Positions 51,530-59,927 of a DNA stretch of 64,000 nucleotides are shown piece by piece; within the stretch, counting starts at the first letter, position 1, and each line of letters starts with the position of its first letter. The stretch is from contig CAJURZ010000002.1 in the NCBI GenBank assembly GCA_910588905.1, positions 1 through 64,000 on the forward strand, given 5' to 3'. The notes below the pieces were generated by a model. That model was not told the DNA's origin. It was given only the letters and a program-made list of their open reading frames with translations, and did no database searches. This stretch comes from an uncultured Eggerthellaceae bacterium. GTDB lineage: Bacteria; Actinomycetota; Coriobacteriia; Coriobacteriales; Eggerthellaceae. The position numbers and the translations under genes were made by a program.

Positions 51530-52849
51530 TTACACGATGCCCACATTGGCCATGATGATCATGACCACGAGCGCGCACATGCCAGCGCCGATGGAGATGG
51601 CAGCAATGTACTTGTACGAGTTCCTATGGTTCAGATCCATGGCAGCCAGCATGCCGAACATGGCACCAGAGTTGGGCAGCGCGCCGCCGATCGTAGCCGC
51701 TGTGGCGATGACCTTGGCTAAAGCTGCCGGATCCACACCCGTGGCAAGATAGGGCTCCAAGAAGTTCTGAGCGATGATGCCCACAGCACCAGAACCGGAC
51801 CCCATGATGCCACCCAGAGCCGCAGCCATGGTAGCGGCGGACACATAGGTACCGCCCGGCATGTTGAAGATGGCCTCATAGATGACCGTGAAGCCCACCG
51901 ATGCTGCCGCAACAGTGCCCACACCCACAGCAGCTGAGGTGAACACCGCAGGTCCGATGCCATTGACGGCACCTTTGCCGAGAGCGTCGCGCATGCTGGG
52001 AACAAACTTGAAGAAGCACGCGATGGAAGCCACGATGCCCACCACCATGCCGATATACACGACGTTCTTCACTCCGGCCGCAGACAATCCGATGATGGTG
52101 ACGATCAAGAGGATGAGGGGGAGCAGCGCCAAGAACAGATTCGGTATGTTCCGATCCTCCTCAACGGCAATGTCATCGGCATCTGCCTCGAAGTGCTCGC
52201 CTTTAGCCCGAGCTCGTTTGAGCGAGAACTTGATGATGAGGCAGCCGAGCGTCGCAGCGATGACGGAACCCACGATGCCCATGAGCGGAGCTGCGGTCAA
52301 AGACACGCCACAACCATTGGCAGCATTGATCCAAGCGATGGCGGGCACGCCAGGGATCATCGCCATGGTGAATGAGCAAGTGCCCAAGGTCCACGCTGCG
52401 CAGAACAGAGGCCAGGGAATGTCGCACTCGCGGAACATGGGCCGCGCCAGCGGAATGAGAGCAAACATAGCCACGAACATGGAGATGCCCGCATAGGTGA
52501 GCAGCGCGCCGATGGCAGAGATGCCCAGCAGCACTAGATATGGGCTCTTGGTGCCTACCTTATCCATGACAGCTTTGGCGATGGCCTTAGCCGCCCCCGA
52601 CTTGTCCATGAACTCACCCATGATGGCACCACCCATGAAGATGAGCAGGTTACCACGGATGAATCCTGCCAAACCTGTCACATAGGAGCTTTCAGTGCCT
52701 ACCATCGAGTTCATGATATCCATGCCGTTGGTAAGAGCGATGATGATGGCTGTCACGATGGACGTGATCAGGACGTTCCATCCCTTCATGGCAGCGATTA
52801 CGAAGAATACGAGACCAACTACGATGCCGATGACCCCTATCCATTCCAT
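51530..52849 (-). CDS. GntP-family permease
   Basis: A 439-residue carrier with about twelve membrane segments. LLTYAGISMFVAMFALIPLA and GEFMDKSGAAKAIAKAVMD are like the GntP/gluconate:proton symporter family, whose members move gluconate, lactate or other hydroxy acids. The middle loop (RARAKGEHFEADADDIAVEE) is cytoplasmic. AAAGGAGG precedes ATG 52849. It lies 141 bases after the FeS subunit gene, so it probably supplies the molybdopterin enzyme upstream with substrate. Confidence 0.88.
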   Translation of the reverse strand: MEWIGVIGIVVGLVFFVIAAMKGWNVLITSIVTAIIIALTNGMDIMNSMVGTESSYVTGLAGFIRGNLLIFMGGAIMGEFMDKSGAAKAIAKAVMDKVGTKSPYLVLLGISAIGALLTYAGISMFVAMFALIPLARPMFRECDIPWPLFCAAWTLGTCSFTMAMIPGVPAIAWINAANGCGVSLTAAPLMGIVGSVIAATLGCLIIKFSLKRARAKGEHFEADADDIAVEEDRNIPNLFLALLPLILLIVTIIGLSAAGVKNVVYIGMVVGIVASIACFFKFVPSMRDALGKGAVNGIGPAVFTSAAVGVGTVAAASVGFTVIYEAIFNMPGGTYVSAATMAAALGGIMGSGSGAVGIIAQNFLEPYLATGVDPAALAKVIATAATIGGALPNSGAMFGMLAAMDLNHRNSYKYIAAISIGAGMCALVVMIIMANVGIV

Positions 52850-52990
52850 GGTTTCCTCCTTTGATGTTTGTTATATGCTCTCTGCTGAGCTCCTGAAAGA
52901 GGGGGAGAGCGCTCATAGCCCTCCCCTCGTCATTCCCAAAGATCGACCGCTGCAGCAGCTCAGTCGTTTCGTCAGAACGGATAGGACCGA

Positions 52991-53734
52991 TCAAGCCATA
53001 TCATTGCGGGTGGCACGCATGAGCGCCACATTGTCTTCATGCTTCATGCGCAACCCATCACGACGGATGGTCCCCTCATCGAAAGACGTGAGGTCTTCTG
53101 GTCCCTCGAACATGGTCCCCAGATCCCCACGCTGCTGATTGAGCGCGATGGCCTCCTCGACGTCATAAGGGATGAGCTGCTTCTTCTCACGTGGGTTCCA
53201 TATGAGGAACGCCGGTTTGGTGGCCTCAGGCGAGGGCATGCCCTCGCAATAGCGGACATCCCCATACTTCTCCACGAGCTCATCCAGCGGCCCGAAATCG
53301 AAGGCGCGCAAAGGGCAGCTCATGGTGCAGATGGGCTGCATGCCCTCAGATAAGCGGTCAACGCACATGGTGCATTTGCTCATCTTGCACCCCGCCTCAT
53401 CGGTGGCGAACTTCGGGGAACCATAGGGGCATGCCTCATAGCACGTCCGGCAGCCTTGGCACTTGTCCTGATCCACCAGGACAGCGCCGAATTCGCTCTC
53501 CTTGTATATCGCGCCGTTGGGGCACGCCTTCAGGCAAGTGGGGTCCTCGCAGTGGGCACAAGGGAACGCCAGTGCCTTGAGGCGGATGTTCGGGAACGTC
53601 CCCTGCTCCCACTCATAGACGGTCATCCACTTCTCCGCACCCGGCTCGATGTCGTTCCAATCCTTGCAAGCGATGCTGCATGCCTGGCAGGCATAGCAGC
53701 GGTTCATATCGAACAGGAATCCGTACTGGGTCAT
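52991..53734 (-). CDS. Four-cluster iron-sulfur subunit (DmsB-like)
   Basis: A 247-residue electron-transfer subunit with four [4Fe-4S] motifs: CYACQACSIACKDW, CAHCEDPTCLKACPNGAIY, CQGCRTCYEACPYGSPKF and CTMCVDRLSEGMQPICTMSCP. It carries electrons to the molybdopterin subunit encoded just before it (24 bases). The second ATG (53734) is preferred to 53743 because GAGAGG then lies at a proper distance. The C-terminal 60 residues (about 190-247) are unlike DmsB and unassigned. No anchor subunit follows, so the donor is probably soluble. Confidence 0.93.
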   Translation of the reverse strand: MTQYGFLFDMNRCYACQACSIACKDWNDIEPGAEKWMTVYEWEQGTFPNIRLKALAFPCAHCEDPTCLKACPNGAIYKESEFGAVLVDQDKCQGCRTCYEACPYGSPKFATDEAGCKMSKCTMCVDRLSEGMQPICTMSCPLRAFDFGPLDELVEKYGDVRYCEGMPSPEATKPAFLIWNPREKKQLIPYDVEEAIALNQQRGDLGTMFEGPEDLTSFDEGTIRRDGLRMKHEDNVALMRATRNDMA

Positions 53735-53758
53735 GATCCTCATCCTCTCGCATCCGGG

Positions 53759-56386
53759 CTATTCAGCGATCGCCGCGGCAGCGTCCCGCGTGCCGTCCTG
53801 CTTCGCCAACGCGTCACGGCATCCGATCGCAACGGATGCGCCACGCAGGCCACCCCGCTCTGCCTCCGTGCCGAATCCTTCTACATCTCCATCGGCCACC
53901 TTCTCCACTTCGACCAGGCCCGCGATGATGAGCGCACCCAAGATGTGAGGCAGGTGCCCGTCATCGAGGAAGATGTTCGGCGTGCCGCGCATGTCCTGAC
54001 CGAACGCATTCATCTCGGCCGCCTCGCCGTTTGTCTGATACCAGCCGCCGTGGTGCACGGCTGCGGTGCCTGGCATGCAGCGATTCGTCACATAGGCCGT
54101 GAGCAGCGCCTCACCTCTGTCAGAGGAGACACGGCAGAGGTCCCCGTCTTTGATGCCCCGCGCCTGAGCGTCCACCCCAGAGATCCACACGCCATGACGG
54201 TAGACGTCCTCACGCATGAAGGGATTGTTGTCATTCGAGGAATGCTGGCGATAGATGGAAACAGGCGTCACCAACGAGAGCGGATAATCCTTCACCTTCG
54301 GATTGTAGAAGCCGTCATTGGAGGCAGACCCGATATCCCCCTCTACATAGCTCGGACTCCAGACCGGCATGGGATCGATATGGCCGCGCCAACGTGTCTC
54401 AGTCATGTCGTGCTCTTTCACGAAGCGCGAGGAGGGTTCGATCTTGCCCGTGGGAGTGCCGAAGGGGCTCTCGCCGCGCTCCAGCGCCGACTTGAAGGGA
54501 TAGTACGGCTCGTCTATCTCGGTGCGAACGACCGGCATGGCGTTGAAGTCTTCCCAGGTGGGAGGTTCATCGAAACCGAGGTAGGCTTGGATCGTCTCAT
54601 TGTTCGCCCACTGCTCGAAGGCCTCCTTGTACACAGCCTCCTGGGTATCCACCCAGTCCTCCCAGGCAACATCCTTCATGCGCGGGTTGTAGCCTTCTAC
54701 CACTTCATCCCCCAGACGCTTGGCGATCTGAGTCCAAACCCATTCCTTGGAGCGGACCTCGCCGGGCATATCCGCCCCACGCCCACAGAACGTGAAGTAG
54801 TTGCGCATGCCATTCGGCCCGCTCACGAAGCGCTGATGGCCGTACATGTACTCATCCATGCCCTCCAGCTGCCACACCGGTGCTGGCAGGATGATGTCGC
54901 AAAGCTCAGCGGTGGGCTGGTTCACATGCCACTGGAATCCCCAGTTGAACTCCGTGTCCGCCATGCCCTTGAAGCGCTTGTTCACATTCGAGTGGTTGTT
55001 GCCGTAGTTGTTCTCGAAGATGATCATCTGGATGTTGGGCAGCGGACAGTCGTTGGTGGGAGAGCCGATGCGATGGCGGAACTCGCTTTCGCTCATGCGC
55101 CCTTCCCAGTAATCCTTCTGGATAGCCAAGATCTCCGTGAGGCAGTTGTTGTTGAACAGCACGGGAACCTCATAGCCCTGGGGGTCGCGCTTCCAATCCG
55201 CTCGCGGGGTGGGAACGCGCCCTGGGGTAGGCAGGCACGCTCCGGATTCGCAGCCGCCGTGACAGGCGATGTTGCCGGTCATGGCTTGCAGGATCATGGA
55301 AGCCGCTGCGCTGTAGTCGCCCAGATGACGCTTGGCACAGGAATAGAAGTACTGGAGATGCACCGGCTTCTCGGTACCATAGAGCCGCGCGAACTCGCGG
55401 ATGGTCTCAGCAGGAACAGCGCAGATGGGGGCCGCCCACTCCGGTGTCTTCTTGAGGCCGTCCTCGCCCTCTCCCATCACATAGGCCCGCCACTCCTCCA
55501 GGCCCTCTTTGTCCACCCACTCATCGATGAAAGCATGGTCTATCAGGTCCTCCTCGAAGAGCACCTGAGCCACTGCCAGCATCATGGCAAGGTCGGTCCC
55601 TGGGCGAATGGGGATCCACTGATCGGCTAGGAGCTCTGCGGATTGGGTATAGCGCGGATCTATCACGATGGTCTTGCAGCCATACTCATGGGCAAGCTGC
55701 ATGTAATAGGAAGTAGGCCCGAACCAGGCCACCACCGGATCCATGCCCCACATGATGAACAGCTTGGAATTGAATAGGTCCGGCGCCTCGAAACCGGGCA
55801 TGGCATTTTGCAGGCCGCGGGTGACCTTGGTGAGATCCACCCCTAGATGCAGCATTTCCCCTGCCGCATGACCGGAAGTGGAGTGCTCACCCCAGGCACC
55901 AAAGCCCGCCTCCCACCAGGGGGCCAGCGGGAAACCGTTCTTCTCGAAGCTGGGGTACTGAGAATGGAAGATGCCATAGGGGCCATATTTGCCCTTGATC
56001 TCCTTCATCTTCTCAGCGATGGTATCCAGCGCCTCTTCCCAGCTGATCTTGACGAAATAGCCTTGACCAGGCCCCTTCTTCCCCACGCGCTTCATTGGAT
56101 GCAAAAGGCGCGTCTCAGCGTAGAGCTCTTTCTTCCACGAGTGGCCCATGGCGCACGGTCGCATCTGCACGTTACCCTTCCAGATATTCTCCCAGCCGCA
56201 ATCCTCACGACTGTCATTCTGGTTCACGGAATCATCCGGCTCCACGGCGATGAGCTTGCCATCTTTCAGGTGGCATTTGAGCACGCAAGCCGAGTCCCAG
56301 CATCCGTTGGCGGGACACGATGTGTAGAAGATGCGCTCGCCTGCACGCCTCTTCTTGCTCGCATCGATGATGCCCTGCTTATCCAT
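53759..56386 (-). CDS. Molybdopterin-dependent oxidoreductase, catalytic subunit
   Basis: An 875-residue DMSO reductase superfamily enzyme. The N-terminal FeS ligands are C24/C29, C34, C38 and C78 (CWDSACVLKCHLKDGKL, then RPCAMG). FGAWGEHSTSG puts S169 where DmsA-type enzymes have the Mo-ligating Ser. GNIACHGGCESGAC, IILPAPVWQLEGMDEYMYG and ARGIKDGDLCRVSSDRGEAL are family stretches. There is no Tat signal. ATG 56386 is chosen for GGAGG seven bases upstream; the frame extends 45 codons further without a ribosome site. Size and partner subunit recall cytoplasmic transhydroxylase/dehydroxylase enzymes as well as DMSO reductases; the substrate is open. Confidence 0.92.
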   Translation of the reverse strand: MDKQGIIDASKKRRAGERIFYTSCPANGCWDSACVLKCHLKDGKLIAVEPDDSVNQNDSREDCGWENIWKGNVQMRPCAMGHSWKKELYAETRLLHPMKRVGKKGPGQGYFVKISWEEALDTIAEKMKEIKGKYGPYGIFHSQYPSFEKNGFPLAPWWEAGFGAWGEHSTSGHAAGEMLHLGVDLTKVTRGLQNAMPGFEAPDLFNSKLFIMWGMDPVVAWFGPTSYYMQLAHEYGCKTIVIDPRYTQSAELLADQWIPIRPGTDLAMMLAVAQVLFEEDLIDHAFIDEWVDKEGLEEWRAYVMGEGEDGLKKTPEWAAPICAVPAETIREFARLYGTEKPVHLQYFYSCAKRHLGDYSAAASMILQAMTGNIACHGGCESGACLPTPGRVPTPRADWKRDPQGYEVPVLFNNNCLTEILAIQKDYWEGRMSESEFRHRIGSPTNDCPLPNIQMIIFENNYGNNHSNVNKRFKGMADTEFNWGFQWHVNQPTAELCDIILPAPVWQLEGMDEYMYGHQRFVSGPNGMRNYFTFCGRGADMPGEVRSKEWVWTQIAKRLGDEVVEGYNPRMKDVAWEDWVDTQEAVYKEAFEQWANNETIQAYLGFDEPPTWEDFNAMPVVRTEIDEPYYPFKSALERGESPFGTPTGKIEPSSRFVKEHDMTETRWRGHIDPMPVWSPSYVEGDIGSASNDGFYNPKVKDYPLSLVTPVSIYRQHSSNDNNPFMREDVYRHGVWISGVDAQARGIKDGDLCRVSSDRGEALLTAYVTNRCMPGTAAVHHGGWYQTNGEAAEMNAFGQDMRGTPNIFLDDGHLPHILGALIIAGLVEVEKVADGDVEGFGTEAERGGLRGASVAIGCRDALAKQDGTRDAAAAIAE

Positions 56387-56544
56387 GGGCTTCCTCCTCT
56401 TCCTCTTCTCCCTTACGAAAGGCATCGGCCTTTCGCTCATGGCCTGAATATAGGAAGGGGAGGAGACGGCATCGTCGGCGTCCGGCAACTCGCCGTTGGG
56501 ATATCGAACGGGACCGGACAACGCTTCCTTTCATGGAGCTTTTC

Positions 56545-56561
56545 CTTACGGATGCCGTAAG
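56545..56561. promoter_or_regulatory. Perfect LysR-type palindrome in divergent spacer 56387-56699
   Basis: CTTACGG-ATG-CCGTAAG, perfect 7-bp arms, containing the T-N11-A core of LysR-family sites (56547-56559). It lies 139 bases before the lysR start and 159 bases before the Mo-enzyme start, the place expected for a regulator of both. The rest of the 313-base spacer holds only the lysR promoter. Confidence 0.65.
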
Positions 56562-56601
56562 AAAGCGCTTCATCGAATGGCTGCAAAGCCATGGACAAGG
56601 G

Positions 56602-56630
56602 TTGGCATTCCATGTTTAATGCTTGATATA
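56602..56630 (+). promoter_or_regulatory. Promoter of the lysR gene
   Basis: TTGGCA (56602-56607), 17 bases, GATATA (56625-56630); predicted leader about 63 bases. The LysR palindrome lies about 41 bases upstream of the -35. Confidence 0.5.
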
Positions 56631-56699
56631 TGTGCGCTCAAGCCCAGGGCCGCGTGCCCCGAGGCTTGGGCATCCAGCACTGAGGGGACGGAGGGGTCT

Positions 56700-57641
56700 A
56701 TGCTCTTCGATGATATCGAGCTGCTCATCGTTCTATCGGAGGCGAAGAGCCTCTCCCAGGCCGCAGACCAACTCTACATGTCGCGACCTGGCCTCTCCCA
56801 GCGCATCGCTCAGATGGAGAAGCGCTTCGGCACGCCTCTCTACCGACGCACCTCCATCGGCATCGAGATCACGAAAGCCGGCGAATACGTCACCGCCTTC
56901 GCACGCAATACCGCGAAGCTCGAGCGCGTCTTGGCCTCCCAGCTCGCCGCCATCGAAGAGCGCTTCGATTCCACCCTCGAAGTGGGAATGAGCATGAATG
57001 ATGGCGTGGCCCTGCTCCCTCGTTTGGTGGCCCAGTATGTGGAAGAGGACCCTTCGGCTCGGGTCCACCTCGATGCGGGCTACGAACCCCAGCTCGTAGC
57101 CCAGCTGCAAAGCGCAGACTTGGATCTTGCCCTTTTGGAGAACCAACCCGATGTGCCCGGGATCGTGAATGAGGTCCTGGGATACAAGCGCCTGGTATTC
57201 GTGGCACCGAATCGGGCGCCCTATAATCAACTGACCAATCCTGCATCCATAGAGATGCTCCTCACGTGGCCCATGATCATCTATGAATGGGACTCAGGGC
57301 GCCACATGGTGGGAAACCGTCATTTCCGTGAACGCTATGGGGTATCGCTTTCCGACCACAACATGATCGCCTGCTTCGACACCCACGAAGCCATGATGGA
57401 AGGAGTCAAGGCAGGCCTGGGCTGGGGCACCGTTCCCGAATGCATCTACCGGCGATACAAGGGCGATGAGGACGTCATACGACTCAAGGTGAACACAGCT
57501 CCTATGTGGTATCCCGTCTCGCTGGCGTGGAGTTCAGAACATGTGCAGACGGACGCAGCCCGGGAATTCCTGGACTTCATCCGGGCCCATATCCCCGAAG
57601 GATATTTCCGCACGGATACGCAGGCGCTCATCAATTCATGA
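56700..57641 (+). CDS. LysR-family transcriptional regulator
   Basis: A 313-residue regulator. The N-terminal winged helix (ELLIVLSEAKSLSQAADQLY, then MSRPGLSQRIAQMEKRFGTP) binds DNA; residues 90-300 form the periplasmic-binding-like sensor (LEVGMSMNDGVALLPRLVAQ). The ATG at 56700 has GGAGGGG four bases before it and aligns with the family start. It is divergent from the Mo-enzyme, FeS, GntP and NCS1 genes and has a perfect T-N11-A palindrome in the shared spacer, so it most likely controls that operon in response to its substrate. Confidence 0.93.
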   Translation: MLFDDIELLIVLSEAKSLSQAADQLYMSRPGLSQRIAQMEKRFGTPLYRRTSIGIEITKAGEYVTAFARNTAKLERVLASQLAAIEERFDSTLEVGMSMNDGVALLPRLVAQYVEEDPSARVHLDAGYEPQLVAQLQSADLDLALLENQPDVPGIVNEVLGYKRLVFVAPNRAPYNQLTNPASIEMLLTWPMIIYEWDSGRHMVGNRHFRERYGVSLSDHNMIACFDTHEAMMEGVKAGLGWGTVPECIYRRYKGDEDVIRLKVNTAPMWYPVSLAWSSEHVQTDAAREFLDFIRAHIPEGYFRTDTQALINS

Positions 57642-57692
57642 CGAGTTCCAGCCAAATACTCTGACGTAGAGGGCTCACCCAGGTACAACCCC

Positions 57693-57719
57693 GGGCGGAT
57701 CCAAGATCCGCCCCTACGG
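57693..57719 (+). repeat. Dispersed palindromic element, copy 4
   Basis: GGGCGGATC-CAA-GATCCGCCC then CTACGG and CAACCCGACA, in the 324-base convergent spacer 57642-57965. The stem bases differ from copies 1-3 at several paired positions, but the flank is the same. Confidence 0.75.
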
Positions 57720-57768
57720 CAACCCGACATGCATGGTTCACCCGAGTGAGATGCACAGCGATTTTCTC

Positions 57769-57792
57769 GTAGGGGTCGAACGCGTTCGACCC
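57769..57792 (-). repeat. Dispersed palindromic element, copy 5 (inverted)
   Basis: GTAGGGGTCGAAC-GC-GTTCGACCC, with the conserved flank on the left, so it points the other way from copy 4, 50 bases away. The pair makes a face-to-face arrangement. Confidence 0.75.
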
Positions 57793-57878
57793 AAGACGCC
57801 ACATTTCCGACAACCACGCAAATGTGCACAGGCCACGACCCCCCCCCGCACGGGGTTGAGGCCGATTCAGCAGGGCCA

Positions 57879-57909
57879 GAAGCCCATGATATACATCATC
57901 ATGGGCTTC
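57879..57909. terminator. Perfect 12-bp hairpin between convergent genes
   Basis: GAAGCCCATGAT (57879-57890) and ATCATGGGCTTC (57898-57909) pair around ATACATC. It lies between lysR and the convergent peptidoglycan-binding gene and could end both; a small CCCC-TTGC-GGGG stem follows at 57935-57946. Confidence 0.55.
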
Positions 57910-57965
57910 GCCAGCCCGATGCCAAGGCCGAACGCCCCTTGCGGGGAGGGTGTTAGTTGCAGGTA

Positions 57966-58853
57966 TTACAAGGCTGCGCAGAGGGCATCCAGGAGCGTGA
58001 TGGCGAAGTGCTGGGCACTGCGGTCTTCACCGGCCCCTTCCCAGCTTTCCCCCGGCACCACGACACGGATGCGCAACGGATGGTTGCTCCGAGCGCTCTG
58101 AAGCGCTCCAGAAAGGCGAACCGAAAGGGAATCATCATCTATATAGGTGACCGTTGGAACGCCGTCCCCTTCGGCCTTCATGGCTATCTGCACCAGCACC
58201 ATGGATGCATCCGGCTCCACCGAAAGCGCATCGGCGCTCACCAGCTTGCTAGCCGGATTCGTAGCCAAAGCCAGGTTAGACATGCGGGAAGCCACCGAAC
58301 GCGTGAAGGGCGTCATGCCGAACAGGCACAGCGCATGCTCTTCCAGCACGCCCGCAGCCCGGGCGAACCCGAGGTGCTTCCCTCCCGAGAGCGAACCCTT
58401 CCCCGCCCAGGAGTGCTCCAGATGGTGCAGGGCCGTGTAGGTATAGGCTCCGGCGATGCCGTCAGAGGGAAGCCCGAGGTTCATCTGGAACTTGCGGAGA
58501 GCGTCTTCGGTATGGGCCCCGAACACCCCATCTTCGCCACCTACGAGGAACCCTAAGGCCCCCAGGGCTTGCTGGAGCTCCTCCACATCATGACCCCGGA
58601 AGTTGGGCATGCGCAGGTAGAGCGTACGGTCTCCCAGATTGTATGAGGCGTCCACCAAGGCCTGCCAAACCTCGGTATCCACCTCTTCGCGAACCTCTAG
58701 CCCGAAGGCATCGCAAAAGGCGCGCACCGCATCAGCTGTGGCGCTGCCGAAGGTGCCATCGACCGCTGCTTCAGGCAAGAGACTCAGCAACGCCAAGCGT
58801 TGCTGCACGTCCTCAACGGCAGCCCCTGTGTTCCCTTGGGTGATGGTCTTCAT
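57966..58853 (-). CDS. Peptidoglycan-binding protein with two PG_binding_1 repeats
   Basis: A 295-residue protein without signal peptide. Two peptidoglycan-binding repeats are clear: residues 6-70 (GNTGAAVEDVQQRLALL, VDGTFGSATADAVRAF) and 85-145 (GHDVEELQQALGALGFL, DGVFGAHTEDALRKFQ). The C-terminal 150 residues are unassigned. The domain order recalls the amidase-like CwlM of Actinobacteria, but no zinc ligands of an amidase are seen. GGGG stands before ATG 58853, eight bases after the prenyl synthetase stop. Cytoplasmic location would suggest a regulatory role in wall synthesis. Confidence 0.8.
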   Translation of the reverse strand: MKTITQGNTGAAVEDVQQRLALLSLLPEAAVDGTFGSATADAVRAFCDAFGLEVREEVDTEVWQALVDASYNLGDRTLYLRMPNFRGHDVEELQQALGALGFLVGGEDGVFGAHTEDALRKFQMNLGLPSDGIAGAYTYTALHHLEHSWAGKGSLSGGKHLGFARAAGVLEEHALCLFGMTPFTRSVASRMSNLALATNPASKLVSADALSVEPDASMVLVQIAMKAEGDGVPTVTYIDDDSLSVRLSGALQSARSNHPLRIRVVVPGESWEGAGEDRSAQHFAITLLDALCAAL

Positions 58854-58861
58854 GGATGCCC

Positions 58862-59917
58862 CTAACGCAAGCGGTTCACGAACCAGTCCGCCATGGACTC
58901 CAGCATATCCCGGGCATCGCTGGGTTCGAGCATCTCGTTCAGCCGAACCTTCGCGATCTCAGTCAGGTTCTCCGCATAGGAGCGGGCGTGATCGATGCTG
59001 CCTGCCTGGGTCATGAGATCCACCGCCTGGGCCAGCACCTCAGGGTCCTTCGCCCGAGAGGAGAGGATGTCTATCAACCGTGCTCGATCGTTCCCCTCCA
59101 AGGTCTGGAGAGCATGGACCACCACGAGCGTGCGCTTGCCTTCGGTTATGTCATTGCGGAAGTCCTTCTTGGTGCTCTCTTCGCGGCCCACCAGGTTCAG
59201 CAGGTCATCCTGGATCTGGAAAGCAAGGCCGGTGTCCAGCCCGTAATTGCGAAGGGCCTCTATCTGCGCTTCCGTGCCCCCTCCGATGATGGCGCCGATG
59301 GCCAAAGGCACCGCTCCCGAATAATGGGCCGTCTTGTGGGTGGCCATGACCAGATAATCCTCGGGGGTGATGTCATAGCGGGCATCCCGCGCCCAGCCGA
59401 TATCCAGCGCCTGGCCTTCCACCGTGCGCCGCGTCATCTCCACGAGTTCCGTCACCACGCGCACCTTGGCGGCATCATCCAGAGCAGGATCGCGCATGAC
59501 GGTGCCATTCACCAAGGACAGGGCCAAGTCTCCCATGTTGATGGCAAGGCCCAACCCTTCGCTCAAGTGAAGGCACGGCTCCCCTCGGCGCAGTTCTGCA
59601 TCATCCGCTATGTCGTCATGGATGAGGGCAGCGGTATGGAAATGCTCGATGGCTGCCGCAGCCGAGGTAGCCAGATCAGCATTGCCTCCCACCGCCAAGC
59701 AAGCGGCGAAGCAGATCAAAGGCCGGTGGCGCTTGCCGCCATTGTCAGAATAGACGCTCAGAGGGCCATAGAGATAGCGATCCATATCCGGATGCGTACC
59801 TTTGGGGATGAAGCTGTTTATCAGCCCTCCCACGCGGTTCGCATAGCAATCCAGATATTCTTCGAATGTAGTAGGCGGGCGCTCGACAGAGCCCAAGATC
59901 TCCGTGATGGTTTCCAT
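58862..59917 (-). CDS. Polyprenyl diphosphate synthase
   Basis: A 351-residue trans-isoprenyl diphosphate synthase. First Asp-rich motif: IHDDIADDAELRRGEPCLH; second: FQIQDDLLNLVG; KRHRPLICFA is in the IPP-binding region. It condenses IPP with an allylic diphosphate to make a C15-C40+ chain for quinones or lipid carrier. The chain length cannot be set from sequence by eye. Start ATG 59917 follows AGGGG closely. It is co-directional with the ppx gene ten bases upstream. Confidence 0.93.
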   Translation of the reverse strand: METITEILGSVERPPTTFEEYLDCYANRVGGLINSFIPKGTHPDMDRYLYGPLSVYSDNGGKRHRPLICFAACLAVGGNADLATSAAAAIEHFHTAALIHDDIADDAELRRGEPCLHLSEGLGLAINMGDLALSLVNGTVMRDPALDDAAKVRVVTELVEMTRRTVEGQALDIGWARDARYDITPEDYLVMATHKTAHYSGAVPLAIGAIIGGGTEAQIEALRNYGLDTGLAFQIQDDLLNLVGREESTKKDFRNDITEGKRTLVVVHALQTLEGNDRARLIDILSSRAKDPEVLAQAVDLMTQAGSIDHARSYAENLTEIAKVRLNEMLEPSDARDMLESMADWFVNRLR

Positions 59918-59927
59918 ATCCCCTGAC

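Noticed and set aside
53456..55630. A 724-codon open frame on the plus strand opposite the Mo enzyme and FeS genes
   Set aside because: It mirrors strongly conserved minus-strand genes, has no recognisable domain or ribosome site, and long antisense frames are expected at this GC content.
29830..57792. CRISPR or insertion-sequence remnants behind the palindromes
   Set aside because: No regular spacing, spacers, transposase fragments or target duplications were seen.
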